Below, one piece after another: positions 30,405 to 41,348 of a stretch of 64,000 nucleotides of DNA. The stretch is from Psococerastis gibbosa (Eukaryota > Arthropoda > Insecta > Psocodea > Psocidae): the NCBI GenBank assembly GCA_963971405.1, contig OZ020484.1, positions 3,224,001 to 3,288,000 of the forward strand. The letters run 5' to 3'. The notes under the pieces were generated by a model that was given only the letters and a program-made list of their open reading frames with translations, searched no databases and was not told the DNA's origin. The translations under genes were made by a program, and so were the position numbers. Position 1 is the stretch's first letter; each line of letters begins with the position of its first letter.

Positions 30405-31572
30405 TGCCCACTCATTTTAGTGACCCGGAGCTACGGGAACTCCTAGATAAGTTACGTCAGGGCGAAACCAAGACGGAAATTACAGCATACAATCAGGGTG
30501 CATTCTTCGAGGGCTGAGAGTATACGTCCCGAAGAAATTTAGGCAAGCAATTTTAGAAGAATTACACGCGGGACATCTTGAAATTGTAAAAATTAAATCC
30601 CTTGCCAGAGGGCTTGTGTATTGGACCAACATTGATCGGGACATCAAGCTTATGTGCAGAAATTGCAAGGTGTGCGGAAGTCTCAAAACAAAAAGCCGCA
30701 GTTCTAATGTACATTATTGGGAATGCCCTGCACGACCGTGGGAACGCCTACACATGGATTTCGCATTTTTTGGTAGAAAAACTTACCTATTGATTATTGA
30801 CGCCCACTCCAAGTGGCCCGAAATATTCATAACTCCAGACCAGACTTCAAACACAGTTATATCTGTTCTAGAAACGTTATTTGCACGTTACGGACTCCCA
30901 GTAGTTTCGGACAATCAACCTAGCCTGGTCAGTCGTGAAATGCAAAACTTCTACAAGAAGTACGGCATACGTCACATCACAGGACCGCCGTTCTTCTCAC
31001 AACATAACGGCCGAGCTGAGCGCTTCGTTTCCTCAATGAAAAACGCGCTAAGGACACTTCAGGAGTCCAAAGGTCCAACGTCAGAAAAATTACAGAAGTT
31101 CCTTTTTACCTACAGGAGGGCGCTATCACATGTGACCACAGGTCTAAGTCCTGCTGCACTCTTCTTGAAAAAAAGAGAACTCCGATCAACATTAGATTTA
31201 GGACGACCCGACATTGTGAATGATCACAATATGAAAAGAAGAAGAGGGAAGGAACTCCTGAAGACATATAGGTTTTACGAAGGTCAACGTGTGACGGCAC
31301 GTACCTATACAAATCCTTTACGAAAGTGGGAATTTGGTTCTATAGTGGCACAGGACGGAGATTCTCAGTACACCGTTCTGATCAACGGAGAACTACATCG
31401 TCGCCATGCAGACCAGTTACGTCCCGCGGGAGAAGAGATAGAACAGACTATCCATATCCCAGTACCCTACATTCCGAGAAGCGAAAATCCTGTTGGTGAA
31501 CATATATACAAAAGCCACCAAGCGAAAAGGAACCCATTTCAGGGGCAAGCTCTACCTCTGAGCCTATTGTAG
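30405..31572 (+). pseudogene. Ty3/gypsy retrotransposon pol, integrase end
   Basis: The frame from about 30488 shows, in order, the HHCC zinc-binding region (ELHAGHLEIVK ... CRNCKVC), then the integrase core. The acidic residues are in 'RLHMDFAFFG' and 'LPVVSDNQPS' and the glutamate is in 'NGRAERFVSS', with 35 residues between the last two (D,D-35-E). A C-terminal beta-rich domain follows (GQRVTARTY...HADQLRP). This is a Ty3/gypsy-type integrase, which inserts the cDNA. The usual SDNGPQF reads SDNQPSL here. The linker upstream (30405-30490) is in another frame, and RT, RNase H and gag are missing, so this is a 5'-truncated remnant with a well-preserved integrase. Confidence 0.82.
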
Positions 31573-31844
31573 AGTTACCTTCAGAGACAAGAATTTCACT
31601 TCAACAAGGCAACGCGAGCAATACGACGGTTCAAGACATCCCAGCAGAGACGGGCAGAAACATTTCGCCGTCCTTAGCTGAGCGTCGTACAAGACGGGTG
31701 GTGAAAAAACCCCCCGAAACTCGACATATAATTGACATTATCTGGTGCGCGCATTGAACACTGATTAAGTTGTGTTGGAGAAAGCATGAAAATAAAACTT
31801 TTCCTTTCATACGTAAGGTCTTCCCTCAGCGACGCCAACAGTAC

Positions 31845-31990
31845 GGAGGGAGGAATGTGATGTATACGATCAAGTCTCTGCTTGCATGCGACAGGACTTG
31901 GTCAATCAGTTGTTGGCGAGCGGTCATAGTAAGGAGCTGGGTCTTTCTCTTCCTCTTATATGAACCTACAAGTACAGTACAATATTACTG
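31845..31990 (+). repeat. polypurine tract and 3' LTR start
   Basis: ggagggagga (31845-31854) looks like a polypurine tract and is followed at 31856 by tgtgatgtatacg, a TG start that resembles gypsy LTRs. The LTR end cannot be fixed because there is no upstream LTR to compare; 31990 is a guess near an actgca. Confidence 0.45.
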
Positions 31991-32560
31991 CAAAGGGGCC
32001 CGGGGAGACATGAACCAGGTCTTACATTACTTGAGGCTGGGGGGGGGGGCAAGTTGGACCGTGCCCCCGCCCCCAACTTTTCGCCACTGATGTCAGTTCA
32101 CACCAACCACGAGAGACAATGGACAAGCTGAGATCATTGAAATGGTAACGGGCAATAGCTGTGACTGAAGTCACTGAACCAACTAACGAAGTACAGGAGT
32201 CTACAGTCTAGCGTCGGCCACAAACTGTGTCTTTTTCTTCATGAGTTGCAATCTGTAGAATGGTTTGCTGCAAATGTTGTAGTCATCTCCACTCTTTATA
32301 AGTAATTTGTATTCTTACTGGTTTAATATAATTTACTTTACTTTACTTTAGCTAAATATGTATCTGTGTATCTAAATGTAAACAATTAAGCATAAATCTG
32401 AAATGCCCATGGAGGCCATCTAGTTTGCTTTAAGTGAATAATCATGACCTTCAACTATAAGAAAGCAAGCAAGAAATTAAATAATAAGCGTAGGTAGTAA
32501 GAAACGTTTTACGTTATCGACAAACTAGACTCGCCTCTAAAAAAAATGGCATAATAACAC
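31991..32560. other. no gene seen
   Basis: A poly-G segment near 32038-32050 is followed by AT-rich sequence. No exon or RNA gene was found. Confidence 0.4.
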
Positions 32561-32561
32561 G

Positions 32562-32567
32562 AAAAAA
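32562..32567 (-). terminator. RNA polymerase III terminator (T6)
   Basis: Six T on the minus strand, starting three bases after the 3' end of the 5S gene. That is the usual place and form of a Pol III stop. Confidence 0.7.
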
Positions 32568-32569
32568 TT

Positions 32570-32686
32570 GCCAACGACACGTGGTGTTCCCAAGCGGTCT
32601 CCCATCCAAGTACTAACCACGCCCGATGTTGCTTAACTTCGGTGATCGAACGAGAACCGGTGTGTTCAACATGGTATGATCGTTGC
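32570..32686 (-). rRNA. 5S ribosomal RNA gene
   Basis: The minus strand reads through the whole 5S rRNA: a start gcaacgatcatacc, the A-box region agttaagcaacatcgggcg, the C-box region gtacttggatgggagaccgc and an end cgtgtcgttggc that pairs with the start. These blocks are the internal promoter bound by TFIIIA and the core helices of the large-subunit 5S RNA. The length is about 117 nt, a few bases under the usual 120; one base is missing near the 5' end (gcaacg instead of gccaacg). A TATA-like box about 26-31 bp upstream and a T6 terminator argue for a usable single gene rather than a relic. Confidence 0.9.
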
Positions 32687-32694
32687 CTGATGGT

Positions 32695-32905
32695 GCAGTG
32701 AGAGAAGTTTGTATACTAAGTTTACGTGGTTTATTTCAACGTTATTTCAAGGAAGTGACATCGTCAATACGTTAATCGTATGCCCGTCATCTTACAAAAT
32801 AACTGCGTTCCTGCAAATATAACGCTATGCAATTGGGTCAATTTTGCTATCTTCATTATCCTGGTAATTTTCCTGCCTGACTTCAAAACGTGTAGGCCTA
32901 TACAT
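32695..32905 (-). repeat. 5S 5' flank, duplicated in inverted form at 38 kb
   Basis: The roughly 200 bp upstream of the 5S gene (tacgtggtttatttcaacg, gacatcgtcaatac, 'aaatataacgctatgcaatt', 'attatcctggtaattttcct') reappear reverse-complemented at 38030-38225. There the 5S gene itself is absent. Confidence 0.7.
32712..32717 (-). promoter_or_regulatory. TATA-like box of the 5S gene
   Basis: On the minus strand 'agtatacaaa' places TATA-like bases 26-31 bp upstream of the 5S start, where arthropod 5S genes often have such an element. The same word is kept in the duplicated flank near 38205. Confidence 0.45.
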
Positions 32906-33304
32906 AGACATAGTAAAACTATAGACTCATCGTAAACATTCGGGTTGAAGCCGCATGACTTCGGCTATTTCCGTAGTATAGGACCAGATTGAGCCTTTTG
33001 CCTTTTGATACCATGTTATCATTTTATTTTTTATTTGATTATTTAAAGATTATTTAGAACGGAAAATCATGCCAACTAACCAGCAATATTTTTATGCAGA
33101 ACTTGGAGTACTTTTAATTTATATTTTAAACAATATTTTAAGCAAAGTTTTCCCTACTTTTAGATAAAAATAAAAAATTTTAATGCAGATCTTTCAGTAC
33201 TTTTAATTTAAATTTTAAACAATATATATAATAAATGTAAATAATAAATATAATTATATATGAAACAACAAAGTAAACTATAAAGAAAACATATAATAAA
33301 ACTA
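32906..33304. other. AT-rich, no gene
   Basis: Very AT-rich sequence between the 5S flank and the broken 3' end of the LINE. A 35-bp stretch ('cttttaatttatattttaaa') occurs twice near 33112 and 33198. Confidence 0.45.
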
Positions 33305-35406
33305 TTAAATTTGAATTTCCCGCCAAAATGCCAAAATAAGTATATACAATAGGGGTCCGATTTTACTACCCTGGGCCACACCGGACTCCCAAGCTTTCAG
33401 TTTTCCAGTTTTTTCATTCAGGCGCACCGTCGCTTTTCTATTTCTTAAATAATCTTGAAACCATTCAAGTTCAATCCCCTTCACTCCTATTTCACTTAAG
33501 CTTGTAATTATGTTATTATGGGGAAGGACGTCAAAGGCCTTCGAAAAATCTACAAGCAAGACGAATGCTTGCTTATTTGAATGTAATGCTTTGTTAATGT
33601 ACTCAGTAAAATCGCTTAGACACATCTCCGCACTTTTTTTCTTTGAAACCCATATTGGTTGGGAGTAATAATTTTATTGCGGTCTATGTAGGACGTTAAT
33701 TGGTTATGCACAACTTGTTCTAGGACTTTTTCTGCTAAGCTTAGTAAGCTGATTGGTCTATAATTTTTTATGTCGTTATGCTTTCCGGATTTGTAAATTG
33801 GACGAATTGCGGAAATTTTCATTATGTCTGGCACTTTGCCATGTTCTAGGGATCCGTGTATTATTTTATAGATTAGTTTTATCAATATTTTATGACTTTT
33901 TAAATCCCTTACTCTTAGTTGGTCAATTCCTGGCGAATTGTTATTTTTTAATTTTAATATTATTTTATTTATATCCTCCTCGGTTACTTGGCTAAATTTA
34001 AATACGTCTGTTGTGTCTTGCTGCCTGCTGGGGGTAAATACGTTTGAAATTTTTTTATTGCATTTTACAGTTACTAATTTTATTTCACGTATAAATGTGT
34101 CCAGAAATTCGTTGGACAACTCTGTCATGTCTACATTTTGCTTATTTTTATAAAAATATTTCATGATGTTGTCCTCAATGGTGTTTGTCTCTTTTCTGCC
34201 GGTTATTTCGGCAATCATTTGCCATGTTTTTTTTATATCATTTTTTATTATTTTAAATTTTTGGTGTACGTGTTGTAGTTTTGCTGAGTGTATCATTTTA
34301 TTAATTTTGTTCCTTTGTTTTACATAATCTTTCTTAGAACTTTCTGTTCTTCTATGCTTCCATATTTTGAATAAATCATCTCGGATTCTGATCTGACTTT
34401 TAATTTTTTGTGTTATCCATGTTGTATCAGGTCTTTTACTAGTCATTATTAGGCTATTTGCAGCCCTGTGATAAATAACTCGCATTTTATTTATTAACGT
34501 ATTGTATATTTCGTTTTCATTTTCTTTATTAAGTATGTTATTCCAATTTTCCTCTTTTATGAGTTTGTTCAGTACACTCTCATCATAACGTAATTTCTTG
34601 GCACTACGATGCTTTAACTTATCGTGACATTTCGCTTCTATCTCAATGAGTATTGGATAGTGGTCCGAAATTTTAGTTTGAATGACCTTTGCGTTTTTAA
34701 GCTTTTGGTTTTTTATAAAGCAATGATCAAGACAACTTCTTTTTAGTTCTACTCCTTTATAATGTTCCCTTGTTACTTTATTTATGCATTGTTCAAAACC
34801 GTCGCTTATCATAATATTTAGATAATCCTCTACGTCTCGGCTTCTTTTCATTAAATTTATATTTATGTCTCCTATTATTATAACCTTGCTTGTTTTTATT
34901 TTATTTTCTATCACTTCATTTAGGTCTTCCAAAAAGTTACTTATCGATTTATGTAATCTGTAAATTAGAATTAATGTTATTTTTGAGTTTCCACAGTGGA
35001 TTTCGACCATTAAAATTTCCATAGAATTGTACCTCAGTGATTCATTTACTCTTTGGGAACCGAAACTTTCTTTTAAAAATAGCATTAGCCCCCCACCCTT
35101 AACATCAGGTGGTCTACAGTAGTGAAATCTGTCATATCCCCCCATCTTGTAAAACTGTACCTCTTCCTCTTTCGCGAACGTTTCACATAAACATATTATA
35201 TCGGGTTTAATTTCATTATTTAATATTTGCAGCTCGGCAAAGTGCTTTCTAATTGATGCTATGTTGAGATGAAAAATTTTTATAGTATTTTGTGTGGTGG
35301 TTGTTATATTACTCTCACATTTATATTTATATTTTGCAGTGCCATTGCCATTCCTAAATGAGGGTAAATAAAGTTGATTTTCTTCTCTTTTCCTTCTTTT
35401 AATCAT
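33305..35406 (-). pseudogene. LINE ORF2: endonuclease + partial reverse transcriptase
   Basis: The first 596 codons start near 'IKIFHLNIASIRKHFAEL', the opening strand of an APE-type endonuclease, followed by 'PDIICLCETF' and 'KVIIIGDININL' (the conserved GD.N). The RT fingers then appear (NNNSPGIDQLRVRDL, NYRPISLLS). The frame breaks at 33616-33625 in a run of A (minus strand). It resumes with 'FVLLVDFSKAFDVLPHNN' (motif A, first catalytic Asp) and 'VAQGSKIGPLLYI' (motif B), then leaves known sequence. The YADD motif and everything after it are missing, so it cannot reverse-transcribe. Confidence 0.8.
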
Positions 35407-35415
35407 CTTCTTCTG

Positions 35416-36327
35416 CTATATCTTCTTGAGATCTTCTCCATTTCTTATGCGGTGCACGCGACTGTTTTCTTCTTTTCTTATGTATATTTTGCCTTCCTTC
35501 GTCCACACAAACTTAAACCCTTCATTTCTTGCCTTTTCTTTGGCCTGGAATAATAATTGCTTGCTCGATTTGGTTAAACTTTCATTTATGTATATCTTGT
35601 TCTTGTTACCGTTTCCTAGCAGCATGTCTTCTGTGATCATTAATTTTCTTTTTTTCTCCATTACTTCATTTCTTTTTTTCTTTGATAAAAATTCAATGAT
35701 TATTGGGCCAGGTCTGTCGACATTTCTTGCTGGGATTCTGTAAAGTGTCTCAATGTCATTTCCTTCGATATTGGTCCCAATGACCGATCCAACTTTTTTT
35801 ATGTATTTTTCGAGGTCTTCCTTGTCTTCGTTTTCCTTGTTTGGTATATTGTGTATTTCTATACACTTACTCTGGTAGTGTTGTTGTATATTACTTATCT
35901 CTTCTTTCAATTCGAAAATTATCTTATCTTTTTCGTACAGAGCCGTCTCGAGTGTTTGGACGGTTTTCGTAAGTGACTCCAATAGTTTATTGGTTTTCGT
36001 ATTACCTGCTAGGAGTTCATCAAGTTTTTTTTCTAATTTTGACATCTTCCCACTGGATCTGGATTCTGTACCTCCACTTTCAATTTCCATGTCATCTTCA
36101 CTTTCTGAGCCTTCTGATTCGGTTTCCTGTTTTCTATTGGTTTTCTTTTGCTCACGGCAGCCTGTGCAGATCCATTTCTTTTTTTCAGCTTCAGACTTAC
36201 TTTTGTATGTTCTTGCCGATAGATTGCTACATTACAGATGAAAACTGCCCTGGCAACTCCCATGACATTTAACTTTAATTGAGTTGTTTGATATGTTTTC
36301 ATCACATTTTATACATTTCACGCCCAT
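35416..36327 (-). pseudogene. LINE ORF1: PHD finger, coiled coil, FP-like domain
   Basis: From an ATG at 36327 the minus strand encodes C-x2-C and further Cys/His pairs ending WICTGC, a PHD-type zinc finger, interrupted by a TAA at 36234-36232. After an acidic Ser/Glu linker comes a coiled coil ('KMSKLEKKLDELLAG' and heptads up to 'LKEEISNIQQHY'). A globular part follows ('IEIHNIPNKENEDKEDLEKY', 'IETLYRIPAR', 'PGPIIIEFLSKKKRNEVM'), which matches the FP25K-like domain found in CR1-group ORF1 proteins. The last block 'KIYIRKEENSRVHRI' is also typical. Such proteins bind RNA and form the RNP; the PHD finger may direct it to chromatin. Downstream of the stop 224 codons remain open. Confidence 0.75.
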
Positions 36328-36457
36328 TACTGCACTTAATTGCTTACGCAACTTAAGCTATTTGAACGTACACTTCATATGGCAGACAGCTGTTTTCCGA
36401 TTTCATCTAGTATGCCCATAACATTTTCGTTCGGCTGCGTCAATCTCAATGTTAGAG

Positions 36458-36545
36458 CAGGGGCGGCGCTAAGGAGGGGCCTGGGGGGGCCGTGGCCCCC
36501 CCCCCCCCGAGAATTTCTCGGGCCCCCCTCGTCCCCCCACTTTAA
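36458..36545 (+). mobile_element. hAT-type terminal repeat, left end
   Basis: caggggcggcgctaaggagg followed by a G/C-rich hairpin (gggggccgtggccccc) has the CAGNG start and GGCGGCGC core of the hAT-like ends at 1501 and 46535. It lies 350 bp before the ZMYM1-like gene and is probably its 5' terminal repeat. The right-hand partner is not found. Confidence 0.5.
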
Positions 36546-36811
36546 AAGGTACGTTATTTTATAATATTATTGAGGCTAATAAGTGAGAAAGCTGAGGCCC
36601 AAAAACAAATCAGAACTTATCAAGAAACTAACTGAACTTAAAAACTATTAAACTTTTTTCGCGCCATAACTGTGGTTGGCAACAATGCTGCTTTTGCGTT
36701 GTGGCGTTGTCACTACTGTCATGTTTACATCTTATTTGTGTGTATTTTGTACTAGAAGCTTGTGACAATTTTCCATTGTTTTAATTGCTATTTTATAAGT
36801 TAAAAGCATAA

Positions 36812-37786
36812 TTGCTACAAATTAAAATGAGCCTGAAAAAGCGGACGATTGCTGACTTTTTTGGTAAAAAAAAGGAGGAGGATGTGGAGGAGGTGGGTTC
36901 AAAAAGAGTCCGTGCGTGTGACAGTGAAATCGAATCTGGATGTGAGTTACAATTTTACACTGGAGATTCAACTGACGACGAATCAGGATCAGATTTAGAA
37001 GAATTGGACTTTCAGAACAGTAATGCAAGTAATACAACAAGCTTATTGTCAGAAGATAAGCCAGGCCCAGCAGCCAAGTTAGGCCCCTCTGATATAGCAA
37101 ACGATGTTAGTGAAGGACCCCGCCAGCCCAGTTTGCTGTCATATCCTCGTTCTAAGTTTGGCGATAGATGGAGAAGCTTTCATCCGAACTGGTTCAAGTT
37201 GTTTCCTTGGCTGGAGTATAGTGTAACTGAAAATAAAGCCTACTGCTTTCCCTGTCGTTTTTTTGTGACTGAAAGTAGCGAAGAAATGTCACCTTTTGTT
37301 AAGAATGGCTTTAATAATTGGAAGAAGGCCATTGACAAACATTCAGGAATGTATCTACACGATGGTGGGAAATGTCATAAAAGTGCAGTAATATCTTGGA
37401 AAAGCTACGCAGAACTGAAAGAGAAAGGTGACACAGAGTCTTCCGTATTGTCGCTTCTCTCTGAAGAGCATGATAGGCTTGTTGAAGAAAACAGAGAGTA
37501 CATAGCTACATTGGCAGAAGTTCTGTTAGTTACTGCCATAAATAATATGTCACAACGTGGACACAATGAAGCTGATTCCAGTTTGGCAAGAGGTAATTTT
37601 TTGGAAATTCTTACTCTTGTTGCCAAGTACTCACCTACACTTAAGAAGAAAATGGAAAGCTTACCTGGAAATGCTAAGTACACTCATCATTCAATACAAA
37701 ATGAACATTTGAATGTAATGGCTAGAATGGTCATCGAAAAGATTTCCAAAGAAGTTAAGGAATCTGAATACTTTGATAATCTATAG
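36812..37786 (+). pseudogene. ZMYM1-like hAT transposase, N-terminal part
   Basis: An uninterrupted 324-codon frame (the methionine at 36827 is the likely start). It opens with 'MSLKKRTIADFFGKKKEE', then a long acidic Ser-rich region to about residue 100. A TTF-type zinc-binding domain follows: 'WLEYSVTENKAYCFPCRFF' ... 'FNNWKKAIDKHSG' ... H..C..S. Helical sequence then leads to 'EKISKEVKESEYFDNL' and a stop. In ZMYM1-like hAT proteins the next residues would be the first catalytic Asp (YFSI..DET/ST), so the catalytic core and the C-terminal dimerisation domain are missing. It is either a truncated transposon or a short DNA-binding-only derivative. Confidence 0.75.
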
Positions 37787-38029
37787 GCTAATAGTCATTA
37801 AAAAATTATATTTAATGCAATTCAAACTTCAAGCCTTTTATATAAATACTTCACAGTCGTTACGAGATATTTGCTTTTCGTTAGTTTGATTTGAAGAAGC
37901 GTTTATTCGTATTTGTAGTCTCGCGGGCTGTCTGTAGGCCAAGAAGTACAATAGTAAAGAATGATTTTTGTTTTCCTACTTAGCCTATAAAGGAAAGGTT
38001 TTTGGTGTTGTGGATTTCAGTGAATGTAC

Positions 38030-38225
38030 TACTGGCCTACAAGTTTTGAGGTCACACAGGAAAATTACCGGGATAATGAAAATAAAAAAATGGAACCAAT
38101 TGCATAGCGTTATATTTGCAGGAATGCAATAACAGTAAGATGACGGATATACTTTTAACTCATTGACGATGTCACATCCTTCTTACGTTGAAATATACCA
38201 CGTAAACTTTGTATACAAACACCTC
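38030..38225 (+). repeat. inverted duplicate of the 5S 5' flank
   Basis: Reverse complement of 32695-32905 with scattered changes ('ggaaaattaccgggataatg', 'aattgcatagcgttatattt', 'ccacgtaaactttgtataca'). Where the 5S RNA would begin (about 38245) unrelated sequence starts. Confidence 0.7.
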
Positions 38226-38265
38226 TATCGCAGCTTTAGAGTGTCATTGAACCACTAGCGACTGA

Positions 38266-38431
38266 GCCACCTCCACAGAATGGGTATCGCTGATTCATCC
38301 GAATGCCCCCTCTGCTTCCAAGGGGAAGGAACAAGGGTAGAAAACCGAACTACGACACAGGGGGAATGGCTCAGCAATACTATGCGGCACCGCGTCAAAT
38401 AGCCTACCAGCCAAGGACGGGCTTTGGCTGA
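38266..38431 (+). pseudogene. LINE fragment: C-terminus of RNase H-bearing family
   Basis: The plus strand reads 'SHLHRMGIADSSECPLCFQG' then, with a stop, a degraded ending. It is the same protein end as the minus-strand copies at 45027-45284 and 56917-57150 (SHLHRIG...CP.C). It is followed by agaggaaaaat, a decayed version of the simple tails seen on those copies. Confidence 0.6.
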
Positions 38432-39563
38432 AGAGGAAAAATATTCAAGATACAATTATCCTTGTTTACAATCATTCCGTGACGTAGTCTCGGGTAAACC
38501 CACCGTAGGCCAAACCGGTCTCTCAAATTGCTCTATAGCCACACATCTTCAAGTGTTGTATCGTACGTATAGTCTATACTGTCAGAAAATGTGAATATTT
38601 TTTGACATTGATGTAGCCTACTTTGTTTGGTTGTTTCATTTACCTAATATTTTTCATAGACATTGATGTTCAGTAGAATTACCCATTAACTTACTAGTGC
38701 AATTTATGGATATTTACTTATCGTAGCCTGCTCATACACGGGTTTGGTTGCTAGTTGAGAGTAACACATGGTTAAGTACTATAAATGTATATAGGCTACA
38801 TCAAGTTAATTTTTAAGTTCAATGACAGTCAGGCAAACATTAGGTTGAAACGATCTTATTGAATTAAGGTCTGCACCATTAGAAATGGGTGTCATTAGTG
38901 TTCTATGTAGAAGAGATGGGACATTATCTTCCCCTTAAGAAAGTCATTAAATTTTTCATTGAAAAGAGGAGAGGTGAGCCCAGAAATTTTTCTTTTTCTT
39001 CTCCGAATGCATGCCTCTTCTATCGTACTTCGGACTCCCCTAATCGAAGTCAGGTATGTTTGTAGATTATCGAATGTATTTAGCCATGATGACTGTACTA
39101 GGGAATTTTAACGCAGTGGTTTCCCATTGCCTTCTGCATCGTTGAGTCTTCATTGGGCTCCTCCGCCTTCGGGGCCCGACCGCAGGACAAAAGGCTGCCC
39201 TAGTATATAGTGGTTGCATAGCTAGTGGCGGGAACTACTCGCACCGTCACATAGTCATCCTCGAGCAACTGATGCTTTTTCTAGACATCCTAGCAGACTT
39301 GCCACCACACCCTCCGATTACGCCGCTGCTTGGTGGGGGACAGCTTATTAGTTGTATTTGTTATATACACAGCTAGTCATCATTTTTGGTGGCGATTTCG
39401 CTATCCGTCACCTGCAGCTACCTCGATTCTACCCCAAATCAAACATTTAAAATGTCCATGGCAGGTTTCACACTTCCTCAGAAAAAAAAGCTTAATTTTT
39501 ATGTCTTTATTAGTTATTTCTAAAATATGTAAAACAAGGGGTTGATTGTGAGAAAGTTTGCAA
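38432..39563. other. no gene seen
   Basis: No exon or RNA gene recognised. A GC-richer segment at 39100-39320 ('gcagtggtttcccattgcct') looks repeat-like but I cannot name it. Confidence 0.4.
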
Positions 39564-40350
39564 AGAACCGGTCCGAGTTTAGCCTACTCTAACATGCTTT
39601 CCAATTTATCAAAGACAGAGAAAATGAGTAATTTCATGGTAAATAATTTCCTTATGGTTAAATTTCGGATATCTCGTAGGGGGGGGGGGGGGGGGGGTTG
39701 TCCACCTGACGCCACTGCAGGTGAGGTATATATAGGTCAGAACAACACATTACCACACAGCAATAATGGCAGGGCATGCAAGGCATTTTAGCGCAAATTT
39801 TCTATCATTTTTTCAAGAAAACTTTTTTGCACAAAACCAAATAGTTTTTTGGGAAAGCAAACTGTCCGGTTTCGTTACTCAATTTAACACCTAAAACATA
39901 CCTGAATGTAGAAATCATCAATAGAAAGGTTTCGTAGAAAAATTAATTTTTTAGTAATTTTACATTAAAATTTAGTTCTTTTTATTTTTTTACCCTCTGA
40001 AGCAAATTATCAAGGGACAAGCGACCTCCCGCATTTTGTCAACATTAATAACGACTACAATATATGTGAATTTAAAAGAAATCTTTTGAGCTGTTTTGGA
40101 GAAATAATTTTTTTGGAGTTTTTTGAAAATAAAACCCCCCCAAATTGAGTTAGCCCAAAATAAAACAAAACATCTCGAGGCACGATTTTTGTAAACCTAC
40201 ATGTCAAATTTCATCAAAATCGACTGAGTGGTTTGCCCGGAAATCGAAGAACAGACAGACAGACAGAGCGACAGACATTTCTTAAAAACAGTTTTTTGGG
40301 GTTCCTGGGACCTCAAAACGTGTAAATCCGTTGAAATCTCGGAATCGAAA
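39564..40350 (-). mobile_element. helentron-like element
   Basis: Starts at agaaccggtccgag, with a poly-G run at about 39680-39697, 'atggcagggcatgcaa', 'aaaccaaatagttttttggg', the 'gagttagcccaaaataaaac' part and (gaca)n. It stops at 'ctcggaatcgaaaa', short of the usual last ~60 bp. The CRE-like word reads TGACGCCA here. Confidence 0.65.
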
Positions 40351-41157
40351 ACCCCCCTTTTGGACCCCCCGAGAAGACATTTGATTCCACCATAAGGTAG
40401 ATCGACCCCTACTTAGTTTTCGAGTTTTTGAGCATTTCAAAATTCCTCATAATAACCGAGATATGGGGGGTGTCCAGGTGGTCTGGAACACCCCCCATAG
40501 ACGTAGAACTGTCGGTGAAATGGCAGAGACAACCTTTTTGGTTATTGGAACATTTTTCAGGGCAGCTGTTTAAGCGAAGTTGAATGCGCTCACTTGGAAA
40601 TATGGACTACTATGGGCCAGTTGTTAAACTTTAGGTAAAGAAATTACTTTAAAATTTTAATGAAGACAATGTAGCAGTATAGGTCTACAGTATATTAAAG
40701 TTAATAGATTATCGTAGCTATGGTTTAATTTGCCTGTCATACACGGCATGCACCAGTGATATATATAATTAGTTTCTATTTATTTATAATACAGAGTTGA
40801 GCTGGCGTACTATAGGTCTTATGATTTAGATATAGGATATAGTTAATTGATAGTACAATGTACAAGGTACGTACCGTACTACTAGTACTATTACGCTGAC
40901 AAACACTCCAATCCAATCGAGCAGCTGCGAAGTTCCAAAAAAAAGGAATTTCCTATTTCATAAATCAAAAATCTATGTATGCTCTAGGAATTTCCTCTGC
41001 TGGTTACGGGCCTGGATCTGGCACTCTTTGTTAGTGATATGTTACATTATGTTATAATTTTTATTAGGTAGGTATTACTGGTTAATTATTATTGTTTGAA
41101 ATTAAAACTAAACAGATACTTTTATATAAAAACTTTATGATATATTATAGTCCACGC
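40351..41157. other. no gene; short hairpin
   Basis: No exon. 'atggggggtgtcc...ggaacaccccccat' near 40465-40498 forms a short hairpin. Confidence 0.4.
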
Positions 41158-41348
41158 AAAATGAGAAAAGTATGGACATGAAATGTTTTAATCCTGTGCA
41201 ACACTGTAGAAATATTCCTTGCACCATTTTGGGCTACCTTGTTGCATTGGATGCAAAGCATAACAAAAATTGTGTAAATAATATTTTTTCAGTGCTGCAC
41301 AAGATCAAAACATTCCATGTCCATACTTTTCTCATTTTGCGTGGACTG
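41158..41348. mobile_element. 191-bp mariner-type MITE with TA flanks
   Basis: About 60 bp at each end are inverted copies (agtccacgcaaaatgagaaa, agtatggacatg). TA flanks both sides (41156-41157, 41349-41350). The TIR start (C/T)AGTCC and the TA target fit Tc1/mariner. The arms are almost identical, so the insertion is fairly young. Confidence 0.75.

Larger units (their letters stand above)
33305..36327 (-). mobile_element. CR1/L2-type LINE, 5' part kept, 3' truncated
   Basis: A two-ORF non-LTR retrotransposon on the minus strand: ORF1 (36327-35416) and ORF2 (35406-33305), nine bases apart. ORF1 has a PHD-type zinc finger, a coiled coil and an FP-like domain. ORF2 has endonuclease and the first half of the reverse transcriptase. 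Unlike most dead LINE copies, which lose the 5' end, this one keeps it and loses the 3' half from RT motif B onward. It carries one stop in ORF1 and one frameshift in ORF2. Confidence 0.75.

Noticed and set aside
31770-32090. 106-codon frame after the gypsy integrase
   Set aside because: It crosses the polypurine tract and the presumed LTR, so it is not part of pol; composition is not coding-like.
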